DNA of 32,716 nt from a gamma proteobacterium endosymbiont of Lamellibrachia anaximandri (lineage in GTDB: Bacteria > Pseudomonadota > Gammaproteobacteria > Chromatiales > Chromatiaceae), in NCBI GenBank assembly GCA_016756855.1, contig JAESPD010000042.1:1-32716 (forward strand). The letters are read 5' to 3'. The position numbers were made by a program, and so were the translations under genes. Shown here piece by piece: positions 1 through 7,662 of this stretch. Positions within the stretch are counted from its first letter, which is position 1, and each line of letters starts with the position of its first letter. The notes below the pieces were generated by a model, which had not been told where the DNA came from, made no database searches, and was given only the letters and a program-made list of their open reading frames with translations.

Positions 1-139
1 AGCTGCTCATGAGCTTTGATCCTTTGCATCGCATTGGATCAACAGCATAGAATCAGAAAGCTATGTTGTCAAGCTTCTATTGGTGCAAGTTTGTTAATCT
101 GGATGGTGGGGGGGTGAGTAGTTACAAATCCGGGAGGGA

Positions 140-171
140 ATACTTGACTAATTTACTAGGGATTGTATATT
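140..171 (+). promoter_or_regulatory. iscR promoter with overlapping IscR type-1 operator
   Basis: A -35 hexamer TTGACT (144-149) and a -10 TATATT (166-171), preceded by TG at 164-165, are separated by 16 nt. Positions 140-164 match the published IscR type-1 consensus closely in the left half (ATACTTGACTA) and partly in the right half. In E. coli the [2Fe-2S] form of IscR binds such a site and represses its own operon. The operator here covers the -35 and spacer, so the same negative feedback is inferred: enough clusters, operon off. A GGAG Shine-Dalgarno at 191-194 serves the GTG start at 203. Bases 1-139 show no gene or clear signal. Confidence 0.75.
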
Positions 172-202
172 AGCGCTCAAGGATATACTTGGAGCCGATA
201 AA

Positions 203-697
203 GTGAAGCTTACCACGAAAGGCCGCTATGCGGTAACAGCCATGTTGGACTTAGCACTGCACTATGGCAAGGGACCGATTACCCTGGCAGACATTGCCCA
301 ACGCCAGGGGATCTCACTCTCCTACCTTGAGCAACTCTTCTCGCGATTGCGAAAAAAAGCCCTGGTCTCCAGTGTCAGGGGTCCTGGTGGCGGTTACAGC
401 CTTGGTCGGAAAGCGGGTGAGATCTACATCGGCGAAGTGATCACTGCGGTGGATGAGAACATGGACACCACCCGTTGCCACGGTGCCCACAACTGCCAGA
501 ATAACGAACGCTGCCTCACCCATGATCTTTGGCAGGATCTCAGTAACCAGATCTACCACTACCTCAATAAGATCAGCCTGCAGGATCTGATGGATCGTCA
601 GGCGGTGCGAGAGGTTTCGAGCCGGCAGGATCATCCGGACACGCCGGACATCGATATCACAGAACTGACGTCGATCTCCCCACAGGCCAACGCCTGA
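203..697 (+). CDS. iscR: Fe-S cluster-responsive transcriptional regulator IscR (Rrf2 family)
   Basis: This is a 164-aa Rrf2-family repressor/activator that senses cellular Fe-S status and controls the isc operon. The N-terminal winged helix (about residues 1-75) has the typical start [18 protein letters not shown] and the [16 protein letters not shown] recognition region, followed by the VRGPGGGY wing. The [2Fe-2S] ligands are all present at the E. coli positions: C92, C98, C104 and H107. Length is close to the usual 162 aa. The start is GTG at 203, with GGAG 9 nt upstream. It is the first gene of the operon, 32 nt ahead of iscS, behind an IscR-type operator, so autoregulation is likely. The C-terminal tail after residue 135 diverges, as is common. 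Confidence 0.97.
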   Translation: MKLTTKGRYAVTAMLDLALHYGKGPITLADIAQRQGISLSYLEQLFSRLRKKALVSSVRGPGGGYSLGRKAGEIYIGEVITAVDENMDTTRCHGAHNCQNNERCLTHDLWQDLSNQIYHYLNKISLQDLMDRQAVREVSSRQDHPDTPDIDITELTSISPQANA

Positions 698-729
698 ATC
701 TAAATTAGCGGATTTTTGGAGTTATAAAG

Positions 730-1944
730 ATGAAGCTACCGATCTACATGGATTACTCGGCAACCACGCCGGTGGATCCCCGCGTCGCGGAGTTGATGTG
801 CAGTTATCTCACTCCCGACGGAAAATTCGGTAATCCTGCATCCCGTTCACACCCTTTCGGCTGGGCTGCGGATGATGCGGTGACTCTGGCGCGCAAGCAG
901 GTGGCGGATCTGATCAATGCCGATCCGAAAGAGATTGTCTGGACCTCCGGCGCCACTGAGTCAGATAATCTTGCGATCAAGGGTGTTGCGCATTTCTACA
1001 AGAAACGCGGCAGGCACATTATTACCTGCAAGACGGAACACAAAGCGGTGCTGGATACCTGTCGCCAACTTGAACGTGAGGGATTCGAGATCACCTATCT
1101 CGATCCTGAGCCCAGTGGTCTGATTGACTTGGGGAAACTGGAAGCGGCGTTGCGTGACGACACCATTCTTGTCTCGATTATGCACGTCAATAACGAAGTG
1201 GGTGTGATCCAGGATATTTCCGCAATCGGCGAGATGACCCGTGCACGCAAGATCCTCTTCCATGTGGATGCGGCACAGAGTGCCGGCAAGGTGCCGATCG
1301 ATCTGGCAGAACTGAAGGTGGATCTGATGTCCTTTTCGGCGCACAAGATCTACGGACCGAAAGGCATCGGCGCTCTCTATGTGCGGCGCAAACCCCGTGT
1401 ACGCCTGGAAGCCCAGATGCATGGTGGCGGTCACGAGCGCGGTATGCGTTCCGGTACTCTGGCGACCCACCAGATCGTCGGCATGGGCGAAGCACTTCGT
1501 ATTGCCGGTGAAGAGATGGCGACGGAAAATGAGCGTCTTCTCGGGCTGCGTCAACGCCTCTGGGACGGCTTCAAGGACATGGAAGAGGTCTACCTCAACG
1601 GTGATGAAGAGCAGCGTGTCGCCGGTAACCTGAATGTGAGTTTTGCCTTCGTCGAAGGCGAATCCCTGATTATGGCGTTGAAGGATCTGGCGGTCTCATC
1701 CGGTTCCGCCTGTACCTCCGCCAGTCTCGAACCCAGCTACGTCCTGCGTGCGTTGGGGCGGGAAGACGAGTTGGCCCACAGCTCGATCCGCTTCACCATC
1801 GGCCGTTTCAGCACGGCGGAAGAGGTGGATTATGCGGTAGAGAAGATCCGCAGCGAGGTTGATAGATTGCGTGAACTCTCGCCTTTGTGGGAGATGTTCA
1901 AAGATGGTATCGATCTGAAATCGATTCAGTGGGCGGCGCACTGA
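730..1944 (+). CDS. iscS: Cysteine desulfurase IscS
   Basis: This is a 404-aa PLP-dependent class-V aminotransferase fold enzyme. It converts L-cysteine to alanine and a persulfide that feeds IscU, and in related bacteria also tRNA thiolation. It starts [19 protein letters not shown] as in E. coli IscS. The PLP Schiff-base lysine is K206 in the motif [12 protein letters not shown], a PLP-stacking histidine is H104 in KTEHKA, and the mobile persulfide cysteine is C328 in [20 protein letters not shown]. The numbering matches E. coli IscS. The long C-terminus that docks IscU is intact. A GGAG lies about 9 nt before the ATG. It sits 26 nt ahead of iscU. Confidence 0.98.
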   Translation: MKLPIYMDYSATTPVDPRVAELMCSYLTPDGKFGNPASRSHPFGWAADDAVTLARKQVADLINADPKEIVWTSGATESDNLAIKGVAHFYKKRGRHIITCKTEHKAVLDTCRQLEREGFEITYLDPEPSGLIDLGKLEAALRDDTILVSIMHVNNEVGVIQDISAIGEMTRARKILFHVDAAQSAGKVPIDLAELKVDLMSFSAHKIYGPKGIGALYVRRKPRVRLEAQMHGGGHERGMRSGTLATHQIVGMGEALRIAGEEMATENERLLGLRQRLWDGFKDMEEVYLNGDEEQRVAGNLNVSFAFVEGESLIMALKDLAVSSGSACTSASLEPSYVLRALGREDELAHSSIRFTIGRFSTAEEVDYAVEKIRSEVDRLRELSPLWEMFKDGIDLKSIQWAAH

Positions 1945-1970
1945 GCGATCAGTTTTAAGAGGTTAAGGTT

Positions 1971-2354
1971 ATGGCATACAGTGATAAAGTACTCGACCAC
2001 TACGAGAACCCCCGCAACGTAGGTGCGTTCGACAAAGAAGAGAAGAGTGTCGGCACCGGCATGGTGGGCGCGCCTGCCTGTGGCGACGTGATGCGTCTGC
2101 AGATCAAGGTGGGTGATGACGGCGTGATCGAAGACGCACGCTTCAAGACTTACGGCTGCGGTTCCGCAATCGCTTCCAGTAGCCTGCTCACCGAGTGGGT
2201 GAAGGGCAAAACCCTGGAAGAAGCGCAGCAGATCAAGAACTCCGAGATCGCTGAAGAGTTGGCGCTGCCGCCGGTCAAGGTGCACTGCTCCGTATTGGCG
2301 GAAGACGCTATCAAGGCGGCGATCCAGGATTACTCAGAAAAGAATACAGATTGA
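1971..2354 (+). CDS. iscU: Fe-S cluster assembly scaffold IscU
   Basis: This 127-aa cytosolic scaffold is where [2Fe-2S] clusters are built from IscS sulfur and iron. The cluster ligands C37, C63 and C106 and the neighbouring D39 and H105 are all at canonical positions. The HscA recognition peptide LPPVK is at residues 99-103. This shows it is the Isc-type scaffold that works with the HscA/HscB chaperones encoded downstream, rather than a SufU protein. The length is typical (E. coli 128 aa). An AAGAGG-type ribosome site precedes the ATG. Confidence 0.98.
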   Translation: MAYSDKVLDHYENPRNVGAFDKEEKSVGTGMVGAPACGDVMRLQIKVGDDGVIEDARFKTYGCGSAIASSSLLTEWVKGKTLEEAQQIKNSEIAEELALPPVKVHCSVLAEDAIKAAIQDYSEKNTD

Positions 2355-2401
2355 TATCCGTTGTAGAATCGAAGTTACAGGTTCGGTTCTGGAGAAGTTA
2401 A

Positions 2402-2725
2402 ATGGCGATTACGATCACAGAAGCTGCCGCAAAACATGTGCAACAGTTCCTTTCGAGCCGGGGTAAGGGGATCGGCATCCGCCTGGCGGTGCGTACCTCC
2501 GGCTGCTCCGGCATGGCATACGAGATGGAATTTGCCGATGAACTGGGCGAGGATGACCAGGTATTCGAAGACTTGGGTGTAAAGGTTATTATCGACCCAA
2601 AAAGCCTTGTCTATCTTGACGGCACTGAGATCGATTACACCAAGGAAGGACTCAACGAAGGTTTCAAGTTCAACAACCCGAACGCCAAGGGCGAGTGTGG
2701 TTGTGGTGAGAGTTTTCAGGTCTGA
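2402..2725 (+). CDS. iscA: Iron-sulfur cluster assembly protein IscA (A-type carrier)
   Basis: This is a 107-aa A-type carrier (HesB/IscA family) that accepts clusters from IscU and passes them on, notably for [4Fe-4S] targets. The three invariant cysteines are at C35 (in [10 protein letters not shown]) and C99/C101 (in GECGCGESF). The length equals that of E. coli IscA. A GGAG lies about 7 nt upstream of the ATG. It lies 47 nt after iscU and is followed by the only large gap inside the operon, 162 nt before hscB. Confidence 0.97.
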   Translation: MAITITEAAAKHVQQFLSSRGKGIGIRLAVRTSGCSGMAYEMEFADELGEDDQVFEDLGVKVIIDPKSLVYLDGTEIDYTKEGLNEGFKFNNPNAKGECGCGESFQV

Positions 2726-2887
2726 ACTGCGGCCGCATTGCAGTGGCCGACATGACAATATTTAAGGTGTTTCTGAATGAACCCTGTCATCTCAACCGCA
2801 GGGAGAAATGACAATCATCGCATTGTTCAGGATTTCCAATAACTTAGGTGATGAATCGGCTGTCCCAGGACGGTCGTTTTTTTCGAT
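2726..2887 (+). other. iscA-hscB intergenic region with possible hairpin and short ORF
   Basis: This 162-nt spacer is the widest in the operon. TGTCATCTC (2787-2795) can pair with GAG and ATGACA (to about 2813) to give an imperfect hairpin. A 21-codon ORF (2777-2842, ATG AAC CCT ... CAA TAA) with AAGGTG upstream spans it. hscB itself has no clear Shine-Dalgarno: a T-rich run precedes its ATG. Whether the short ORF is translated is unknown. The spacer may mark an mRNA processing or attenuation point, but this is inference. Confidence 0.35.
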
Positions 2888-3433
2888 ATGCTGGATTTTT
2901 CGAAGAACTATTTTGAGCTTTTTGGCCTGCCGGTCGGCTTCATCGTGGATGCCGATTCGCTCTCCGATCGATATCGGGATCTGCAGCGGGTCATCCATCC
3001 CGACCGTTATGCCAACGCCTCCGAGCAGGAGCGTCTCCTCTCGTTGCAGGGCGCCAGCCGCATCAACGAAGCCTTTGAAACCCTCAAGGACCCGATTGCC
3101 AGGGCCACCTATCTGCTGACCATGCACGGCATCGAAATGGATGCCCAGAAAGAGACCACCAGCGATATGGCCTTCCTGATGCAGCAGATGGAACTGCGGG
3201 AAGAGTTGGAAGGGGTGCGCAATCAGGAGGATCCCTACGAGGCGGTACTCGACCTGCGCGGCCGGATCAACAAACAGATCAAGACCTTGGTCGGACAGAT
3301 GGCGGTTCAGTTCGAGAGCGCCACCCCAGACCAGTTGGAAGACGCGCGGGAGATCCTGCGCAAGATGCGTTTTCTGCAGAAACTGCGCACCGAAGTTGAA
3401 TCGGTGGCGGCGGATCTGGAAGACGAGCTCTGA
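2888..3433 (+). CDS. hscB: Fe-S assembly co-chaperone HscB
   Basis: This 181-aa J-domain co-chaperone brings IscU to HscA and stimulates its ATPase. The J domain occupies about residues 7-75, starting NYFELFGLP and carrying the HPD tripeptide at 37-39. The C-terminal HSCB oligomerisation/IscU-binding helical domain covers about residues 90-175. The length is close to E. coli HscB (171 aa). The ATG at 2888 is chosen because it aligns with the family start and no in-frame start with a better ribosome site lies upstream. It is followed 27 nt later by hscA. Confidence 0.96.
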   Translation: MLDFSKNYFELFGLPVGFIVDADSLSDRYRDLQRVIHPDRYANASEQERLLSLQGASRINEAFETLKDPIARATYLLTMHGIEMDAQKETTSDMAFLMQQMELREELEGVRNQEDPYEAVLDLRGRINKQIKTLVGQMAVQFESATPDQLEDAREILRKMRFLQKLRTEVESVAADLEDEL

Positions 3434-3460
3434 CCAGTAAATTATAGAGCGTAGCGAATT

Positions 3461-5332
3461 ATGGCATTAATGCAGATTGCAGAACCCGGTCAGGCTCAGG
3501 CACCGCACCAACATAAGCTGGCGGCGGGTATCGACCTGGGTACCACCAATTCGCTGGTGGCCAGCGTGCGCAGTGGCAAGGCGGAGACGCTACCGGACGA
3601 GCAGGGCCGTCATCTGCTGCCGTCAGTGGTGCAGTTTGGTGAAAACGGTGTTGTCGTCGGTGAGGCGGCCCGCGTTGCCGCAGTGACCGATCCGCTGAAC
3701 ACTATCGCCTCCGCCAAACGGCTTATCGGCCGGGGGGTCGAGGATATCAAGAGCCTCGGCAACCGTCTGCCTTACGAATTTGTTCAGACAGAGACAGCAG
3801 TGCCGCGTATTCGCACGGTGGCAGGAGATGTCACTCCGGTTGAGGTCTCCGCTGAGATCCTGAAAACCCTGGCGCAACGTGCCGAACAGACGCTTGGTGG
3901 TGATCTGACAGGGGTGGTGATTACCGTCCCTGCCTATTTCGACGATGCACAGCGGCAGGCGACCAAGGACGCAGCGAAACTGGCCGGACTAAAGGTCTTG
4001 CGCCTGCTTAATGAGCCGACCGCTGCAGCGGTGGCCTACGGTCTCGACAAGGGTGCCGAGGGCGTACATGCCATCTATGATCTGGGTGGCGGCACCTTCG
4101 ATGTTTCGATTCTGCGGCTTAACAAAGGCGTCTTCGAGGTGATGTCCACCGGTGGCGATTCAGCCCTGGGTGGAGACGATTTCGATCAGGTCGTGGCAGA
4201 GTGGATCATGGCCCAGGCAGGCATCCAGGATGACGCAGATCACAAGACACTGCGTCGCCTGATGCTTGACGCCTGTAGCGCCAAAGAGGGACTCACCGAA
4301 GCTGATACCGTACCTCTTGATGTCGAATTGCCGGACGGTTCCCGCTGGCAGGGTTTACTCGATCTCGAACGGTTCAACGCATTGATCGACCCGCTGATAA
4401 AAAAGACCCAGATCGCCTGCCGTCGCGCCATGCGGGATGCGGGGGTTGAGAACGACGAGATCAAAGAGGTCGTGATGGTGGGTGGGTCCACCCGGGTGCG
4501 CAGGGTGCGGGAACGGGTCGGCGGCCTGTTTGCTACCGAACCCCTGGTGGACATAGATCCCGACCGGGTGGTTGCAGCGGGTGCGGCGATCCAGGCCGAC
4601 ATCCTGGCGGGCAACAAACCCGATGATGAGATGCTGCTGCTCGATGTCATTCCGCTCTCCCTGGGTCTTGAGACCATGGGTGGGCTGTCAGAAAAGATCA
4701 TCGCCCGCAATACCACCATTCCGGTGGCCCGCGCCCAGGAGTTCACCACCTTCAAGGATGGACAGACTGCGATGGCGATCCACGTGGTGCAGGGTGAACG
4801 GGAGCTGATCAGCGACTGCCGTTCTCTGGCCCGTTTCGAACTGCGTGGCATCCCGCCGATGGTGGCGGGCGCTGCGCGTATCCGGGTCACCTTCGCTGTG
4901 GATGCGGATGGGCTGTTGAGTGTCTCCGCCGAGGAACAGAGTAGTGGGGTGCAGGCGAGTATCGAGGTCAAACCCTCCTACGGACTCACCGATGGCGAGA
5001 TCGAGGCCATGCTGCGTGACTCTATCGATCATGCCCAGGATGATATGGACTCAAGAAATCTGCGGGAACAGCAGGTGGATGCGGATCGGGTCATCGAGGC
5101 GCTGGAGGCGGCACTGGCAGCCGACGGTGATCGCCTGCTCAACGTCGAGGAACGCCAGACAGTCGACGTTGCCCTGGAAAAACTGCGTGAAACCGCCCGA
5201 TCGGAGGAGATCAATGCCATCAAGGAAGGTATCGCCGATATCGAAAAGACCTGCGGCTTCTACGTCGAGCGCCGTATGAATCAGAGTATTCATGAAGCCA
5301 TGGCCGGCCATAAAGTCAACGAATTTGAATAA
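3461..5332 (+). CDS. hscA: Fe-S assembly chaperone HscA (Hsp70 family)
   Basis: This 623-aa specialised Hsp70 binds the LPPVK motif of IscU and uses ATP to help cluster transfer. The nucleotide-binding domain has phosphate-1 motif GIDLGTTNS (23-31), the [20 protein letters not shown] segment, [11 protein letters not shown], and phosphate-2 motif [14 protein letters not shown]. The substrate-binding beta domain begins near [17 protein letters not shown], followed by a helical lid. Short linkers and lack of the EEVD-like DnaK tail fit HscA (616 aa in E. coli) rather than DnaK. It sits between hscB and fdx with a 12-nt gap to fdx. Confidence 0.97.
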   Translation: MALMQIAEPGQAQAPHQHKLAAGIDLGTTNSLVASVRSGKAETLPDEQGRHLLPSVVQFGENGVVVGEAARVAAVTDPLNTIASAKRLIGRGVEDIKSLGNRLPYEFVQTETAVPRIRTVAGDVTPVEVSAEILKTLAQRAEQTLGGDLTGVVITVPAYFDDAQRQATKDAAKLAGLKVLRLLNEPTAAAVAYGLDKGAEGVHAIYDLGGGTFDVSILRLNKGVFEVMSTGGDSALGGDDFDQVVAEWIMAQAGIQDDADHKTLRRLMLDACSAKEGLTEADTVPLDVELPDGSRWQGLLDLERFNALIDPLIKKTQIACRRAMRDAGVENDEIKEVVMVGGSTRVRRVRERVGGLFATEPLVDIDPDRVVAAGAAIQADILAGNKPDDEMLLLDVIPLSLGLETMGGLSEKIIARNTTIPVARAQEFTTFKDGQTAMAIHVVQGERELISDCRSLARFELRGIPPMVAGAARIRVTFAVDADGLLSVSAEEQSSGVQASIEVKPSYGLTDGEIEAMLRDSIDHAQDDMDSRNLREQQVDADRVIEALEAALAADGDRLLNVEERQTVDVALEKLRETARSEEINAIKEGIADIEKTCGFYVERRMNQSIHEAMAGHKVNEFE

Positions 5333-5344
5333 AGGAGTGAATCG

Positions 5345-5683
5345 ATGCCTCAACTGATCATCCTGCCTCACGAAGAGATCTGCCCGGAAGGGGCCGCCTT
5401 CGACGTTGAGCCGGGCACCACTATTTGCGATGCTGCCCAACAGAATGGTATCGAGATCGAGCACGCCTGTGAAAAGTCCTGCGCCTGCACTACTTGCCAC
5501 GTCATCCTGCGTGAAGGTTTCGATTCTCTTACAGAGGCGGAAGAGGATGAAGAGGACCTGCTGGACAAGGCCTGGGGTCTGGAAGCGGAATCCCGCCTGA
5601 GTTGTCAGGCTGTGGTCGGGGAAGAGGATCTGGTCATCGAGATACCGAAATATACCATCAATATGGTGTCTGAGAGCCACTGA
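5345..5683 (+). CDS. fdx: Isc-type [2Fe-2S] ferredoxin
   Basis: This 112-aa adrenodoxin-like ferredoxin supplies electrons for cluster assembly on IscS/IscU. The ligands C42, C48, C51 and C87 follow the C-x5-C-x2-C...C pattern (ACEKSCACTTCHVI and RLSCQA), and the additional conserved C46 is present. An acidic stretch (EAEEDEED, about 64-71) forms the partner-binding surface typical of the family. An AAGGAG lies 7 nt upstream of the ATG at 5345. The reading frame ends 11 nt before iscX. Confidence 0.97.
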   Translation: MPQLIILPHEEICPEGAAFDVEPGTTICDAAQQNGIEIEHACEKSCACTTCHVILREGFDSLTEAEEDEEDLLDKAWGLEAESRLSCQAVVGEEDLVIEIPKYTINMVSESH

Positions 5684-5694
5684 GGGGAAATACC

Positions 5695-5895
5695 ATGAGT
5701 CTGAAATGGATTGATGTGCTGGATATCGCCATCGAATTGGATGAAGCCTATCCTGAGGTTGATCCCAAAACAGTCAATTTCGTCGACCTGCACAATTGGG
5801 TTTTGGCCCTGGACGAGTTCGATGATGACCCGGATCACTCCGGAGAAAAGATCCTCGAAGCCATTCAGATGGCATGGATTGAGGAGCGGGAGTGA
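5695..5895 (+). CDS. iscX: Fe-S assembly protein IscX (YfhJ family)
   Basis: This 66-aa acidic protein ends the operon. In E. coli IscX binds IscS at the site shared with frataxin and modulates desulfurase activity. The hallmark opening (M-x-LKWIDVLDIAIELDEAYPE) and the DLHNWV...DDPDHSGEKILEAIQMAWIEE segment match the family. Its length is the usual 66 residues. A GGGG-type ribosome site precedes the ATG, and it lies 11 nt downstream of fdx. Confidence 0.96.
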   Translation: MSLKWIDVLDIAIELDEAYPEVDPKTVNFVDLHNWVLALDEFDDDPDHSGEKILEAIQMAWIEERE

Positions 5896-5931
5896 TTTCG
5901 CGGCCCTGGGCCGACGAATGCTCAGTCAGAG

Positions 5932-6066
5932 CGTAGGAGCGGCGCCGCGCCGATAATACCGTTCCCAAAAAACGAACGAGAGTAGGCCGGTTCAAGCGTA
6001 GCGGAACCGGCGCCCCATGCGTCCTATCATGAAAATGCCCGATCCGCTGCGCTTGACCGGGCCTAC
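5932..6066. repeat. REP/BIME-like palindrome cluster downstream of iscX
   Basis: Three elements occupy the 274-nt iscX-antiporter gap. Positions 5932-5954 begin GTAGGAGCGGCGCCGCGCCG, a REP-like unit. Positions 5982-6012 form a hairpin with 8-bp stem GCCGGTTC/GAACCGGC and loop AAGCGTAGCG. Positions 6037-6066 are a related unit in opposite orientation (GCCCG...CGGGC followed by CTAC). Head-to-head pairs like this are typical of bacterial interspersed mosaic elements. The pair probably also acts as the 3' end of the isc transcript. Related copies occur at 7621, 12140 and 12196. Confidence 0.7.
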
Positions 6067-6103
6067 ACTGATCAGCAATATCTTCATTACCCCAAAAAAC
6101 GAA

Positions 6104-6168
6104 CCCTGTCGAAAAGCGGACTAGAATTAGATTAAACGCTTCTTCCCGACAGAGTTTTGTTGACAGGG
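6104..6168 (+). promoter_or_regulatory. Possible alternative-pairing leader before the antiporter start
   Basis: CCCTGTC (6104-6110) can pair with GACAGGG (6162-6168), which lies immediately before the GTG start at 6170. CTGTCG (6106-6111) can instead pair with CGACAG (6148-6153). The two pairings share the same 5' strand and exclude each other. Pairing with the proximal copy would occlude the ribosome-binding region. The sequence complementarity is seen directly; any regulatory role is inference. Confidence 0.25.
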
Positions 6169-6169
6169 C

Positions 6170-7594
6170 GTGGATCAAGTCACCGAGGTAACCACTATCG
6201 TTTCCCATGGCGACCCCATCGCCCCGGTTATCTTTGGTGTCACCCTGATTCTTGTCTCCGCGCTGCTTGGACGTTTTGGTGCCCGGCGTCTGAAGCAACC
6301 CTCTGTGCTCGGTGAACTGGTGATGGGCGTGCTGCTGGGTAATCTGCTCTACTTTCTCGGTTTCGACCTGATGGCGATTTTGCGAGAGGGGGTCGGCTGT
6401 ACAGAACTGTCCAAACTGATTTTTTCCGGCGTACCGGTTGATGAGGCGCTCAACAAATTGATCGGATCTGAGGCCGGAGAATCTTTTCTGCAGATCCTTC
6501 GTGGCCCCCACGGTAGTGAGTATCTTGCCGTTGCTCAAGCGGTGGATGTCTTCTCACGTTACGGCGTCATATTCCTCTTGTTCCATGTCGGGCTGGACAC
6601 CTGTGTCGCGGAGTTGCGCTCGGTGGGCGGTGACTCCCTGCGGGTCGCCTTCATCGGCGTGCTGGTCCCGTTCGTATTGGGTTTTTTCGTGACCTGGATC
6701 CTGATCCCGGAAGCGCCCCATGTACAACATCTGTTTCTTGGTGCAACCCTGGGTGCAACCAGTATTGGCATTACAGCACGGGTGCTGCAGGACCTGCGTC
6801 AGAGCCGTTCCGGTGAGGCGCATATCATCGTCGGCGCGGCGGTGATGGACGATATACTCGGCCTGGTGATGTTGGCCATCGTTTCCGGAGTAGTGGTTAC
6901 CGGCAGCGTCGAGTTGGAAGAGATCATCCGCATCATGCTGTTGGCCACTCTGTTTATTATCAGCGTACTCTACCTCGGACCCTACATCATCCGGCTGCTT
7001 ATCAAAATGTTACGCCAACTGAGTCTGGAGGAAGCGAAACTCTTTGTTCCTTTCGTATTCGTCATGGCTCTGGCCTGGCTGGCAAATCTGGTAGGTCTTG
7101 CCACCATTGTCGGGGCTTTTGCCGCGGGTCTGCTGCTGCTCGACAGCCACTTCAGGGCATGGGGCGATCACCGGCGCCACAAATACTCCATCAAAGATCT
7201 CTTTGCACCGCTTGAGGCGATTCTGGTGCCGATATTTTTTGTCTTGATGGGGATACAGGTAAAGCTGGAAACCTTCCTCGATTGGCATGTGTTGCTGCTC
7301 TCCACCGGCCTGATCCTGGTGGCTGTAATCGGCAAGATCGTCTCCGGGTTGGGGGTTTTGGAGAAGGGACGCAAGCGATTGGCGGTAGGCGTCGGCATGC
7401 TGCCAAGGGGCGAAGTGGGGCTGGTCTTCGCCTCCATCGGTATGAGTCTGAAGGTGATCGATTCTGCCACCTTTTCAGCGGTGGTGTTGATGGTGATTGT
7501 GACGACGTTGGTGACGCCTCCGTTGCTGAAGAGCACCCTGGGGCAGGGTGGACAGGCGACTGGCTCGCGTAAGATTTCCAAACTTTGTGAGTAA
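6170..7594 (+). CDS. Cation:proton antiporter, CPA2-like (Na+/H+ exchanger domain)
   Basis: This 474-aa inner-membrane protein has about 12 hydrophobic segments and is likely to exchange a monovalent cation (Na+ or K+) for protons. Family evidence: a GELVMGVLLGN segment near residue 48, the GLDT motif near 141, and an aspartate pair D227/D228 in AAVMDDILGLVMLAIVSG. The aspartate pair is the ion-binding signature of electrogenic CPA2 exchangers. A hydrophilic insertion (about residues 72-125) separates the first membrane segments. No C-terminal KTN/RCK domain is present. Start: GTG at 6170 is the first possible codon after the in-frame stop at 6161-6163. The ribosome site (ACAGGG) is weak. It is convergent with the RND gene; substrate is not determinable here. 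Confidence 0.88.
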   Translation: MDQVTEVTTIVSHGDPIAPVIFGVTLILVSALLGRFGARRLKQPSVLGELVMGVLLGNLLYFLGFDLMAILREGVGCTELSKLIFSGVPVDEALNKLIGSEAGESFLQILRGPHGSEYLAVAQAVDVFSRYGVIFLLFHVGLDTCVAELRSVGGDSLRVAFIGVLVPFVLGFFVTWILIPEAPHVQHLFLGATLGATSIGITARVLQDLRQSRSGEAHIIVGAAVMDDILGLVMLAIVSGVVVTGSVELEEIIRIMLLATLFIISVLYLGPYIIRLLIKMLRQLSLEEAKLFVPFVFVMALAWLANLVGLATIVGAFAAGLLLLDSHFRAWGDHRRHKYSIKDLFAPLEAILVPIFFVLMGIQVKLETFLDWHVLLLSTGLILVAVIGKIVSGLGVLEKGRKRLAVGVGMLPRGEVGLVFASIGMSLKVIDSATFSAVVLMVIVTTLVTPPLLKSTLGQGGQATGSRKISKLCE

Positions 7595-7620
7595 ATAAAT
7601 GGTGACAGGTGACAGGAACC

Positions 7621-7650
7621 TAGGCCGGACCAAGCGCAGCGGATCCGGCA
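7621..7650. repeat. REP-like palindrome between convergent genes
   Basis: A single unit TAGGCCGGACCAAGCGCAGC plus its complementary arm GGATCCGGC lies between the ends of the antiporter (7594) and the RND gene (7663). It belongs to the same family as 5982-6012. Its position between convergent genes suggests it may serve as a two-way transcription end. A short direct repeat, GGTGACAGGTGACAGG, lies just before it. Confidence 0.65.
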
Positions 7651-7662
7651 TCATCTGAAAAA

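Noticed and set aside
2808-3119. Plus-strand open frame overlapping the start of hscB
   Set aside because: It is another-frame shadow of hscB, with no homologous features.
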